Origin: Buddleja alternifolia
Taxonomy: Eukaryota; Streptophyta; Magnoliopsida; Lamiales; Scrophulariaceae
Assembly (NCBI GenBank): GCA_019426215.1
Contig: CM033396.1
Coordinates: 37,872,503 to 37,936,502, forward strand
Direction: 5' to 3'
DNA: 64,000 bases
In this document: in pieces, positions 37,055-47,673 of the stretch
Layout of the letters: the number at the start of each line of letters is the position of its first letter
How positions within the stretch are numbered: position 1 is the first letter of the stretch
The notes under the pieces: model-generated
What the model saw: the letters and a program-made list of their open reading frames with translations, nothing else
Told to the model about the DNA's origin: nothing
Database searches by the model: none
Program-made: the position numbers and the translations under genes

Positions 37055-38060
37055 ATGAGGACGAAAAATCCATCGAGAAGAACAAGTATCGATTATACAC
37101 ACAATTTTCAGTTCTTGTTCGACCTATGGGTGACAATATTATGTATTTTGTTGATTTTGATGGCTTCTGTATCTATACGCTGTATATTGGAAACTATATT
37201 GGGAACACACTGAATCTATACGCTGATTTTGTTGATTTTGATGGCTTCTGTACCTATGGGTGACAATATTATGTTTAGTTTATACGCATATTTGAGTAAT
37301 ATATGTTGTATATTATTCATTATTTTCTTCATTCTAACTGTATAATATACAAAACGGCGTTGTATAATGGTTTGAATTATAGTATATAATAATGAATAAG
37401 ACTCTGTATAATAGTTTACATCATCTTAATTGTATTGTGTATGCACACACTGTATATTTGGGTCTAATCTAATGTATAATTTGTTATACCATTCTATATA
37501 GTTGTGTATAAAATTCTGTATAATGGATTGAACTCACTAATTGTATCTCATATCTCATTAATCACACAATGTATATCATCGTTGTATGTAATGTATAATG
37601 GTTTATACGCTAATGTATAATTATTTAAAAACACTAATTATAATGAATTTTTATTTCTGAGATATAGTATTGGATACAAATAGGGGATTGATGGTCATAA
37701 TATGAATTTGTGATTTACAAAATACATTATACTTAATTTTTTAGTGTATAATACACTAATTTTTGCGGTATAATATCTTGGATGTTAATAACTGAGATAA
37801 TTCACAGTGTATAATGTATTTATCTACTCTATAATGCAGTTGTTGAGGGAGATTCATCCTCAACCGATTCAAATGATAGGTTATATCTTGTGCTTGCCAA
37901 CGTTATTGAGCCTCTTAGTGTCGAACAACCTAGTTCTGATGAAGAATACGTACAATCGGCCGAAGAATTGTCTGATCAAGACGAAGAGACCGAATCAGAA
38001 CAACAACCTGCTCCTTGAAAAAGACGTGCGAAACAACAGGCTATAAAAACGCAATCTAAA
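37055..38060 (+). pseudogene. Relic of the MULE-borne protease gene: exon 1 and start of exon 2
   Basis: ATGAGGACGAAAAATCCATC (37055-37085) aligns with the 31-bp exon 1 of the full copy at 53391 and keeps the phase and GT donor. After an intron full of TGTATAAT words, a TATAATGCAG acceptor at about 37,840 opens a frame. It reads VVEGDSSSTDSNDR and IEPLSVEQPSSDE, matching exon 2 of the full copy. The frame stops with TGA at 38,016-38,018, just before a KRRAKQQ basic stretch. All later exons are missing. Confidence 0.8.
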
Positions 38061-38561
38061 AAACAGAAAACTTATTCAATATTATACAGTAAATATATAT
38101 TTGATATGCAGTATGTTAATATGATAACAAACATTATGTATTAACAAAATATCATATAATGCTTAATGAGCCGTCATACTGTATAATATTGAATATAACG
38201 CTGTATAACATCGATACATGTTCTATATATTGTTTATTTATTTAATCTATCAAGTCATGTATAATGTGTTAACATGCAACGTATAACGCACTCTTGCAAC
38301 GCTGTATAAATCTGTGCATTATATTGTATATATTATGCAACTGACCCTGTTGAGTGCATTTCAATATACACTGTATACTCACTATAAATGGACTATATAA
38401 TACATATAACATTACTGTATAATATGTGTTAACATTCTATATATTATATATGCAGAACAAACTGGTTCATTAACACTTAACACCAGCTGTAACTTCACAA
38501 TTAAAACGTAATCAAATACGCAAAAAGATCCAACAAACGCAATCGAACAATTTAATCATAC

Positions 38562-38580
38562 ATGTGTCTATTTTTGCCAT
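38562..38580 (-). pseudogene. Relic of MULE transposase exon 1
   Basis: A 19-bp - strand exon reads MAKIDT plus one base and a GT donor. It has the same length, phase and pattern as exon 1 of the full copy (MAEMDT at 62537-62555). Its survival here independently supports that very short exon. The remaining transposase exons are deleted. Confidence 0.65.
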
Positions 38581-39130
38581 CAAAACGTAATCAAACGCTA
38601 TTATAATGAATGAATATATGCTCAATTGACAATGATGCTGCCTTGTTGTTGAATATCTCTTGAATTGATGTTGAAAAATCGCTAATTCCGATTGAAATTG
38701 CCAATGATGTATCGATTATATAAGACTTGAATACTATCTCAAATCGTCGAAGATGAAACGAAGATATATATGATATCTGATACTAATTCCAGCTGAGAAA
38801 GACGATGTTGATTTGATAAGAACTTCATGGAATATGAATCTGAGAATTTCTGTATTTGTTCGTGCAATTCTTTCATCTGATATTGGATTTATTATTAAAA
38901 TGGGAAGATGATTTTGTTACTGCGTAATATATGGGATTTGATTTTGATCTGCATGTTAATTGCATGGGTTTGTTAATACTATTGCCTAAAATGCCCTTTT
39001 CATCATTAAATTAAATATTATATCCGATAAAATTGGCATAATTATGGACATTGGGATCAATTGATTTAAATGGTCTAGATTGGGTCTTATATCTTACCTA
39101 ACTTATAGGGATGTATTTGATCCATACCCT

Positions 39131-39185
39131 ATATATATATATGTACACACACACACACACACACATATATATAACTAGAACTTCA

Positions 39186-39220
<35 letters not shown>

Positions 39221-39259
39221 CTAGCTAACTAACTAGAACTGTTTGAAGTTCTGTTTAGT

Positions 39260-39291
<32 letters not shown>

Positions 39292-39369
39292 TAGCCCTAT
39301 CAATCTTCAAATATATATATGTAACTAAATAGAACTTCAAACACACATATATATATATATACACACACA
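39131..39369. repeat. (TA)n / CTAGAACTTCAAAC inverted array, left part
   Basis: Runs of (TA)n and (CA)n alternate with taactaaatagaacttcaaac and its inverse gtttgaagttctatttagtta. The array resumes at 44,959-45,210, so the Helitron between has split one continuous array. Confidence 0.75.
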
Positions 39370-39384
39370 CTAGGGAATTGCAAG

Positions 39385-39403
39385 CACCGCGCGATGCGCG
39401 GTG
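39385..39403 (-). other. Helitron 1 3'-terminal hairpin
   Basis: CACCGCGCGATGCGCGGTG forms an 8-bp stem with a 3-base loop, about 11 bp from the terminal CTAG. The same 19 bp recur at 47686-47704. Confidence 0.85.
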
Positions 39404-39755
39404 TAAATTGCCCATACTCCAATTTTAGTAACAGTAGTAACAGTGCATTTCGACGAATTTTAAAGAGCCATCATACACAGGAAAATGATTTGAATTATCT
39501 ATAATTTATTCTAAGCCATACAAAGTTTACAAAAATTGTAAAAATATAAAACGAGATTTACATGGAACATTACCAGCACATACGTGGGTATTGCAGATGC
39601 ACGGTGGAAATTGAGCATACCCAACTAAAATGCATTTCATTGTGAAATTTACACAACAAAAAATTAACCATGATGGTAGCGACGGACTTTCCTGTTCTTA
39701 TAGGAGTAGAGAAACTCTCAATCTCCTTTTTTGATTCAGTTTCTTCCACTGTTCA

Positions 39756-39900
39756 TTTACCTTCAGTTTATTCAGTTGTCTCCCTATCTTCTTTATCTTT
39801 CGCAACCTCTGCTTTCAGATCCTTCCTTTACCTTCAGTTTATTCAGTTGTCTCCTTATCTTCTTTATCTTTCGCAACCTCTATTTTCAGATCCCACGCGA
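39756..39900. repeat. 71-bp tandem duplication in Helitron 1
   Basis: Two near-identical units start cttcagtttattcagttgtc at 39761 and 39832. On the - strand they read as a Lys/Glu-rich repeat (KIEVAKDKEDKETTE) with stops, perhaps a captured exon. The source is not recognised. Confidence 0.75.
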
Positions 39901-40376
39901 AACGGAAAATAAAAAAATCAGATATTACCAATCCAAGAAACAAATTATTGTTTCATACCTCTGATTAAACAAATTAACTATTTTACAATACTCAACATGA
40001 TATGATTGAAACTGCAAGGGATTCAAAAATTACCAACAACAGTTCCAAAGGATTTATTGCAGACAACTTCAGGAAATCTATTGTGACAATGGTTTCAGAT
40101 GGAAACTTTTCTGGAAACCAAGACTCGGAACTATACTTCTCTTTTAGATACGATCTGAATGAGAAAATATTCGCAATTACTTTGTAAGAATGCTATTCAT
40201 ATTAACACAGAGGTACTGAAACTTAAATGATGAGTTTAAAACTCATGAAGCGACAAATCACTATAAAAAAATAAGACTAAGAACAGAATTTTTCAGCCAG
40301 CATTGTAATTCATGATGAATACGAATTCAAAAAGCAACAAACTAATTAGTATTGGACCTCAGGCAAGAAAGCTGCA

Positions 40377-40965
40377 TTAATACCATGATGAAATTGTAAA
40401 CTTACCCTCCTCTTCAGGCAAGAAAGCTACATTAATACCATTGGACTTCAGCAACATGGCTGTTTGGTAGGGCTGGGAGGCCTCGAACATTGTTCCCCAA
40501 GGACACGAGGGCAAGCGCATAGATGTGTAACTATAATCCCCGTGGACATTCCTCATGAAAAACTCCATTTCCACCTGCAGTTTTTCTTTTCCGCAGGTTC
40601 AGAAAAAGGAGTTTACTAACAACATGGACTGCACCGAGTTCTGATGGCTGTTTGAAATAGTAATTTTTGTGTTAATACAAAAGCCGAAAAATAGCTTTTT
40701 TATATCACTTATGTTAATGACATATAAACTAATTAATCATTCTCTCAAAAAACATTTATTTTTATGCAAAAGAGGTTATCCACTTTTCATATCACATTCA
40801 AAAAATACTCAAATCAACATCACAAAGTTACACACTGTATAAATGCGCAAAAATATGAAAAGAAAAGAGAATCGATTGTAATAGAGAAACTTACCTCTTT
40901 TTCTCTCGAGCATGTTCTGACCAAAGTTTCAAGTTTCTGTTAGCATATTCGATGTAAGCCTATCT
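40377..40965 (-). pseudogene. Exon-like fragments of an unrecognised captured gene
   Basis: On the - strand a segment at about 40,890-40,960 reads EYANRNLKLWSEHAREKE and ends at a GT donor (GAGGTAAG). A second segment at 40,377-40,574 reads EMEFFMRNVHGDYSYTSM and RLPSCPWGTMFEASQPYQ, then FLPEEEGKF. The composition, absence of stops and plausible splice borders suggest real exons captured by the Helitron. I do not recognise the protein. Confidence 0.4.
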
Positions 40966-41089
40966 CTCGTGCACCTCAAATTTAGACAAAGAAATCTTTT
41001 ACTCCCTGTGTTTGTGCAGAACCAAAGTAGAAACCATATTCACACAACCAAATTTAATCATAATTAGAAGACTACAATTTTAACGAACA

Positions 41090-41423
41090 AGAGAAAAATG
41101 AAGATTCAATATCAAAAAGAATACCAGAACGAGCTTGTGTAGCATATGATAGTCGTCGTGCTTTTCAGGAAGTAATTATTTTCCAAGATAAGTGCCTGGC
41201 GGAAGGAATCCACGGCCTATAATTACTCAGGTTCATGATGATCCTCAAAAACAACAGACATAACTCTGCTTCTGCCCCTGCCCCTTCTATTCATAGAGAT
41301 CATTAATTTGTTAGAGGCATTAACTGTCGCCTTCTTGAGTGAGCGAAGCGTGGTTTTCCTCCCATCATCTGAGTTTTCAGTGTCAATTTTCTCGAGACCT
41401 TCAAAATATTTGCCAACAGTCAA
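41090..41423 (-). pseudogene. Captured fragment of a SEC14-like phosphatidylinositol-transfer protein
   Basis: The - strand reads KYFEGLEKIDTENSDDGRK, TTLRSLKKATVNASNKLM, RGRSRVMSVVFEDHHEPE, then after two stops AVDSFRQALILE. Plant SEC14/PITP proteins have FEG..ENSEDERRTRIGSLKKKA..NAS, a basic stretch, RVSSVSIED and EELQAVDAFRQALI in this order near the N terminus. The two stops (TAA, TAG) sit where the family has E/Q-L-Q, and a frameshift follows. The lipid-binding domain itself is absent. It is a gene fragment inside Helitron 1. Confidence 0.65.
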
Positions 41424-41616
41424 AGTCTTGTATCATTAATCTGCCGGTGCTATAAGTTACATCTTGTAAACCATCCAACACAGACAAATTTTTAATATGC
41501 AACATCTTTCAAGTCAAGCTTTTTGATTAATTATGATTACTTTGACCAGTGCTCAAAATTCTTGTCATCTTCACATTTCATACAAAACAGTCCATTTAAG
41601 CCAAGCTTGCCATAGT

Positions 41617-42576
41617 TAGGGGTGGACGTTCGGTTCGGGTAGTTCGATTTTCGAACCGACCCGATCGGTTTCGGACTAATCCGATTGGGTAGATCGGGTA
41701 ATTAATCAGATTCGGGTTGTTCGATTTCGGAATAGTGATGTTCGGATTCGGGTTCGGGTTCTAATTTCAGTTTTTTTCGGGTAATTCGGGTACCCGAATT
41801 ACCCGATTTTTTTTTCCGGAAATATATATATATATTTTTTATGGTTACATGGCAAATAAAAAATATAATTATACTCAAATGGGTTGAAATATTTATCAGT
41901 ATTATCTTATGAGCTCCAGAATATATTATATGTAGATGTTCTAGATAGTTTATATGATCCATCAAGAAAAGCATGAATTTTAAGTTGGTTCCGATGATAT
42001 AATATAAACTCTCCTACAATCAATTTTTGTGGCTACTACAACGCCAAAATAATTTTGCATTCATTTCATTTTGATTTCAAGGATAAGATTATAAAACTCC
42101 TAGCAGAAATCAAACCGATTTATTGGAGATATATTCATAATTATGCTTTCTTTAATCAACATATAAATATATTCTAGAATAATGTTTGTTAACAAAGAGA
42201 ATGTTACTTTTAATATTTTAATATGTAATACGTATAATTTTAAACTTATAGTCTATTATTTATTGAATGTATATGTAATCAGTTACTATTTTTTCTTTTG
42301 AGGTGCATTCAATTAATCGTCATTGATAATGTTAATTAATTACATGCTAATTTTTAGATGACTACAACATAAAATATTCAGTTAAATATTTACAAATCAA
42401 TTTTGGCCCTTGATTTAATGAAAATTAGAGTTGTAGAGGCCCAAAAAATTCGGCCCAAACTATTTTTTCAAAAAAAAAAAAATCAAAAAACCCGAACCCG
42501 ATTAAATTGGTTCGGATTCGGTTTTTAGGTTTCACTACCCGAAAACCGAACTACCCGAACCGAACGCCCACCCTCA
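41617..42576. mobile_element. hAT-type MITE (960 bp) inside Helitron 1
   Basis: The ends are TAGGGGTGGACGTTCGGTTC and, inverted, TGAGGGTGGGCGTTCGGTTC, with terminal repeats of about 30 bp. The 8-bp flanks gccatagt (41609-41616) and gccacagt (42577-42584) match at 7 of 8. Subterminal ttcggg/acccga words are frequent. It has no coding capacity. Confidence 0.85.
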
Positions 42577-42584
42577 GCCACAGT

Positions 42585-44950
42585 CCAAATTTCCACATTT
42601 CTTCAGAGGAAAAAAAATTGCTCAAGAAAAGGCAATAAATTTCAAAAAAGAAGATGAATATCCATAATCTATGAATAAAGATTCAACATGAAAAGGAAAA
42701 ATAGGATATATACACCAAAACGGAAAAAGGACATACTTGGCCTGACTGGGCATTCAAGAGGTCCGGACATATCAATACTCATTATTGCAGTTCGCAAGTT
42801 TGATCACGCCCGAGAGCAAAACTTACGATTACAAAGGTCAAGAACTTAGAGATTGCCTACATATTTTACACAAGAAAATGATTCATAAGCTTTTACACTT
42901 GAGAAACATAACATATTTCTGCTCCAAAAATTCATTGAAAAAAGCTAGCAAGCAATGACTATAGCTTCTAAACCATAATCTTTATATATATATTCTATGC
43001 AAATGAAAAGAATATGGTATATGGCTTTGTGTATATGGACAATGGATAATTGTATGCTGCAATAATTACGTTTGCTACCAATTGATTATTATGTCGACCA
43101 CTTCTCCTGCAGATGTAAACATTACCAATAAAAGAAACATACCAAACACCCATTGTGATCTAGGCTCCTCAAAATTTCTATCCAGCTATATATTTTCAGC
43201 AAACACATGAAACACACAATTGCACAAATGTATGAAACACATCCTCATATAATTTCTTTTCCCTTTGCTAAATCCACTTTACCTCATTAATCGTAACAAA
43301 AACCCTAAATTAACAACAAGGCGATAACAAAAGAAGCGAAAATTAAGTCATTAACCTCATGAAATAACTGTACTCTAAACAATTCTTGAGAGAGAGAGGG
43401 GTATAAATAACAGAGAAAAAAGGGGAAATTTTTTATCAGTATTTAGAATGTAGGAGAAAGAATGGTGGGGAGAGTCCTAAATCAAATTAACCTCAACAGT
43501 TGCAACACAAATCAATGGATGCAATTATTCCAATCTTATTCTTAACACCACATGCCATTAAACCTTTCCCGCAGGAAATGTGTGGTAAAATAATGCAAAT
43601 ACAGCCAAGGAGGATATACATACATGTTTTATATATGATTAAGGATAGATTTTTCGTACTTCTTCTCTTTGATTAAGTCGAATCTGAAACACATATTGTA
43701 GGATTCTCCTTCTCGTTCCATGCTCAGTTCTTCAACCTTCAAATATCAGAGTCAATAAGAATGAAACAAAATTTAAGCTCCTGTAGTGCTCTCCTATATG
43801 TATCACAACTAGAATTAAACTTACAAAAAGAAGATTTAAATATAAATTTAAAAAATCCCAAATGATAACGGAAGAAATCAAAATATTAAGTATCAATTTT
43901 GGAAATTAAGTCACAAAATTAAAAAGGAACACGACAAACAAACAATAAATAAGAACACAAGGCACAATTGAATCAAAGAAAAAACAACATAAAAACTTTC
44001 AGAATAACAATCCTGAAGCCCAGCGCAATCAACCTCCTCCCTGCCAAATTGCCAACTGCATATATACAAAAAAATATAAAGCAATACATAGATATACCTA
44101 AAATTACAGCAATTATATTCAAGGGCAAAGGCTGTAAGTTGAAGATACGTTATATGTTTTGACTTCTGCACTTCTAGCCTTCACCGTCCTCTAGACAATC
44201 ACATCCAGAACATAGTACCGTCCATTGGAAGAAAAATATTCCTTATCAGACATGATTCTTGAACCAATCTTATGCACACCGCTTAACTACCTACAAAGCC
44301 AGAACATGTTAGGCTGCAATAATAATAATAATAAAAATAGATATTTTCATCACATATAGAGATATAATAATGAGATTCAAGTTCTAAATCAACAAAAAAT
44401 TCTAAGAATTTCATATTTTATTCAACATGAACAAGAACGATTCTACTCCAATCTCTCCAACAAGAAATCAAAAGAATCTGAAATAAAAATGATATTAACT
44501 CTCGACGGCCGACGCTCTTCTTCGATACAGTCTCCGAATTCTGCTCCGCCGCGGGAGCTTTTTCATCAAAGACCTTTTTCTTCTCTTCTGCTGGACTTTT
44601 TCTTTATAGTCTTCTTCTTCTGTAAATGCCTATATGAACTGTCTATATATAAATTTAGAGAGGAATGGAAATGGTGATTGAAATCGAGGTTGAAATGGAG
44701 ACCCAGATGAAGTAATTTTGAAATTGAAATGGAGATGAAATTGAAATGCGCATGGAATGGAGATGCAGCATAGATGAAAAAAGAAACGATGTCGTTTCTT
44801 TCATTTGGCGGGCCCACCCTAGAAAAATATTTTATAATTTATCAAAACACACCAACATTTTAAGCGAAAGTCAAAAAAAAAATGGCAGAACAGGACAAAG
44901 AACTGGACGACCAAAAAACACTGTAGCAACAGCATACACATTTATAAGAA
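42585..44950. other. Remainder of Helitron 1, no gene recognised
   Basis: AT-rich non-coding sequence. Around 44,490-44,600 is a short GC-richer stretch (ctcgacggccgacgctc ... ctccgccgcgggagc) that could be a captured exon or leader. It shows no recognisable protein. Confidence 0.4.
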
Positions 44951-44955
44951 TATGG

Positions 44956-44958
<3 letters not shown>

Positions 44959-44991
<33 letters not shown>

Positions 44992-45210
44992 CTAGAACTT
45001 CAAACATATATATGTAACTAAATAGAACTGTTTAACTAACTAACTAGAACTGTTTGAAGCTCTATTTAGTTACATATATATGTTTGAAGTTCTAGTTATA
45101 TATATATATATATATATATATGTTTGAAGTTCTATTTAGTTACATATATAGATTGATAGGGCTACTTATATATATGTAACTAAATAGAACTTCAAACATA
45201 TATATATATA
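44959..45210. repeat. (TA)n / CTAGAACTTCAAAC inverted array, right part
   Basis: This continues the array at 39,131-39,369. taactaaatagaacttcaaac and its inverse alternate with (TA)n several times, giving long self-complementary arms. It ends in (TA)n directly against MULE copy 2. Confidence 0.75.
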
Positions 45211-45950
45211 GGGTCAAGATCGAATATACACCATATCTTAAATAAGATATAAGACCCAATATACACTATTGGATCAATTAAATCCAATAGTCCAAATTAT
45301 TCACTGTAAACGCGAGAAACCCAAATATGAAGCTGTCTGAGGGGTATTCTGGTAATTTACACCCATTATACATCGATCCACTCCTAAAATCTCTCTCCCA
45401 TCTCCCCTGAAATCTCTCCCATTTTTAAACTTAATAAACATATCCGATTTCATTGAAATCTCTCCCATTTTTAAACCTGTGAAAATTAAACTGTAATTTT
45501 CGATAGTTGGGAACCCTAGTTTTAATACTCTCCCAAACCGATTTCATTTTCATCAAAAAATTAGGACGAAAAATCCATCCAGGAGAACAGGTATCGATTA
45601 TACACACACTTTTCATTTCTTGTTCGACCTATGGGTGACAATATTACGTATTTTGTGGATCTTGATGGCTTCTGTACGTATACTCTGTATGTTATAACTA
45701 TATTGGGAACAAGCAATGTATCTATACGCTGGTTTTGTTTGTTTTGATGCTTATATACATGGGTGACAATATTATGGTTAGGTTATATGCATATTTGCGT
45801 AATATATGCTGTATATAATTACATTATTTTCTTCATTCTAAATGTATAATATATGAAACAGCGATATATAATGGTTTACATTGTAGTGTATAATAATGAA
45901 TAATACTGTGTATAATATTATACATCATATTAATTGTATTGTGTATCTAT
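45211..45950. mobile_element. Left-end stump of the MULE family (copy 2)
   Basis: It starts GGGTCAAGATCGAATATACA after (TA)n and follows copy 1 closely: the TAAGACCCAATATACAC block, the exon 1 region ACGAAAAATCCATCCAGG at about 45,563, and TGTATAAT words. The exon 1 ATG is lost (TTAGG in place of ATGAGG). Likeness ends at about 45,948 (gtattgtgtat), with no right terminal repeat, so the rest is deleted. Confidence 0.8.
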
Positions 45951-46694
45951 CAGTTTTTTCCCCCACTTAATTGTCAATTCTAATCCATTGATTTCATTTA
46001 TATCTAAGAGTTTTTATTCAACCTTTAAAGAAAAAAGGTTTTTCCATATCAACTTTATTGATTTTTGTGGGCTTTCTAGGGGACACTAGGTGTACTAGAT
46101 CATCATTGCCCTACATGTTTCTTTCTTTGTTTGTTTTATTATAAGTAATTAATTATGAAATTAGACCTTGAGTTTGGTACATATATATATGTGTGTGTGT
46201 GTGCGTGCGTGTGTGTGTATTATGTAGTACATAATAATATATACAAATTTAATTTATTACCACTATGGTAGCTACCTTATGTTTATCCAAACACAACTCC
46301 TACATACATATTGCATTATGTTTATCCAAACACAACTCCTACATACATATTGCATAGTACGTACCCATGTTATATGTACTCCAACACTATGGTTTTATAA
46401 TCTTCAGAATATTGTGATTGAGTACTATGGATTTACTAATCATTTATGATCGAATATTCATCAAGACTAATAGAGATGCATTCTATAAGTGGATAACAAA
46501 CATGAGCATAAATTTAACCATAAGTTTTAATGTGGAACTTCACTTGGAAGTAATTTAATTTATGCTACATTTCATATAAACAAGGGAGAAATGCATTAAT
46601 TGTTTTACAGGATAGTGCTTGTTGCAATTTTAGTTCAATTGTCTATAAGTTTACAAAATCAGTCTCATACAATCTATTTTGTTGTAATGTCTAT
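45951..46694. other. Gene-free spacer with (GT)n microsatellite
   Basis: AT-rich, non-coding. A (TG)n/(GTGC)n run lies at 46,190-46,220. A direct repeat of about 35 bp (gtttatccaaacacaactcctacatac...) occurs at 46,280 and 46,319. No gene or named element is seen. Confidence 0.55.
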
Positions 46695-46768
46695 ATATAT
46701 ATATATTCAAGATTATAAAATTCCCAACATTTCATAGAAAATAACAAAAAGAGCATTTATATAAGGGA
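46695..46768. repeat. First piece of a broken tandem duplication
   Basis: ttcaagattataaaattcccaa and the following ~60 bp match 63,166-63,228. Both follow a (TA)n run. Here the (TA)n is uninterrupted (46,688-46,699), which makes it a paralogous empty site for the MULE insertion at 63,154. Confidence 0.6.
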
Positions 46769-47443
46769 AATGATATTAACACTCCACCAATTACTATAGG
46801 AGCTCCACTTTGGTTTCTCTTTCTAAAAAATTGACAAAAATATCCACTTTATTAAAAATTAATAGCTAAAAATTTATAAGACTAATATGCCCCTCAATTT
46901 TCAAGTTAATATTTTTATCTTACCTTCATTCACCTAACATCAGGCCACTAAAACCTCCCCTTCTCATCCCAACCTCTACCGTAAACCCTACTTTAATGTT
47001 AAGTACATAGCACAATTTCTTTACTATTCACCACATCTTTTATGTTAAATAACTCGTAACAATGTAAATAAATAGCATGGAAGAAGCTGAGGGAGTTGCT
47101 TCCACTTTGGATGAGAAAAATTAAGTGTATTCATGCCTCCTACGTATTAATACCAAGAATAAAATTTTGGAGGGTTTGACCCATCACATGGTTTATCTTA
47201 AACTAAAAAGTGTTTTATTAGTTATTTATACATAAGTCGATTAAGTTTATTTATAATGCTGAAATATTATTCTCATAAGTTGTTTTAACTCATCTTCTTT
47301 GGTAGATAAACAAAATAATAATAGAGATGGCATGGATCATATAAGACCTATCTTTGTATTTTGTTTAGATATGGTGCTAAATAATGTTATTGAATATTGT
47401 TATAAAATACATGCTTTTATTCTATCACGAAGATTAAAGTACC
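46769..47443. other. Spacer with no recognised gene
   Basis: AT-rich sequence that begins with gggaaatgatattaacactc, reminiscent of a TIR element end, but no mirrored right end was found. No coding frame is supported. Confidence 0.4.
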
Positions 47444-47637
47444 TAACCATGAGGTGTGGCATAGTTGGTAGCTCACTTTGTCCCTTAACCATGAGGTCAG
47501 GAGTTCGATTCCTGCCCATGGGAATGGAGAACATTTCATGGCCAGCCGTTTACCTCCAATTGGAGAGCTCCCGCGGCGACGGGAATAGTCACGCCTACCG
47601 GCGGTGGATACCCAGGTCTAGACCAAAAAAAAAAGAA
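47444..47637 (+). mobile_element. tRNA-derived SINE
   Basis: The 194-bp element has polymerase III promoter boxes: box A TGGCATAGTTGGTAGCTC at about 47,457 and box B GAGTTCGATTCC at about 47,500. An A-rich tail ends it (about 47,625-47,634). It is flanked by a 15-bp duplication gaagattaaagtacc (47429-47443 and 47638-47652). The middle carries the GC-rich body typical of plant SINEs. It is not a functional tRNA gene because no cloverleaf closes. Confidence 0.88.
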
Positions 47638-47673
47638 GAAGATTAAAGTACCCTAAAGTACTTTGTCTAGTTA

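Larger units (their letters stand above)
35172..39130. mobile_element. Deletion derivative of the MULE family (copy 1)
   Basis: The left end GGGTCAAGATCAAATACAC and the right end, inverted GGGTATGGATCAAATACA, form ~80-bp imperfect terminal repeats. Both arms contain a TAAGACCCAAT block. The flanks are (TA)n on both sides. Without the solo LTR inside it, the element is about 2.4 kb. It keeps the first exon and part of the second exon of the protease gene at the left and a 19-bp first exon of the transposase gene at the right. Everything between is lost compared with 53,039-63,154. The non-coding parts are dense in TGTATAAT words. Confidence 0.85.
39370..44958 (-). mobile_element. Helitron 1 (non-autonomous, 5.6 kb) carrying gene fragments
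   Basis: On the - strand the 3' end is a GC-rich hairpin (39385-39403) followed 11 bp later by CTAG, then a host T, the Helitron terminus. The 5' end is at about 44,958. There TTACCATATTCTTATAAATG aligns with the end of Helitron 3 (TCACCTTAATTTATAAGC); TC has become TT. No Rep/helicase gene is present. The cargo includes a SEC14-like fragment, an unrecognised exon-like piece and a hAT MITE insertion. Confidence 0.75.

Noticed and set aside
38016..38046. TGA in the copy 1 protease relic as a natural gene end
   Set aside because: The aligned full copy reads through this point into a basic KKRRSK stretch and long conserved domains, so the stop is secondary.
46688..46700. TATATATA as a promoter
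   Set aside because: Part of a (TA)n microsatellite with no gene downstream; more useful as an empty insertion site.
47450..47530. tRNA gene suggested by A and B boxes
   Set aside because: No cloverleaf can be closed, the unit has an A-rich tail and a 15-bp target duplication; it is a SINE.
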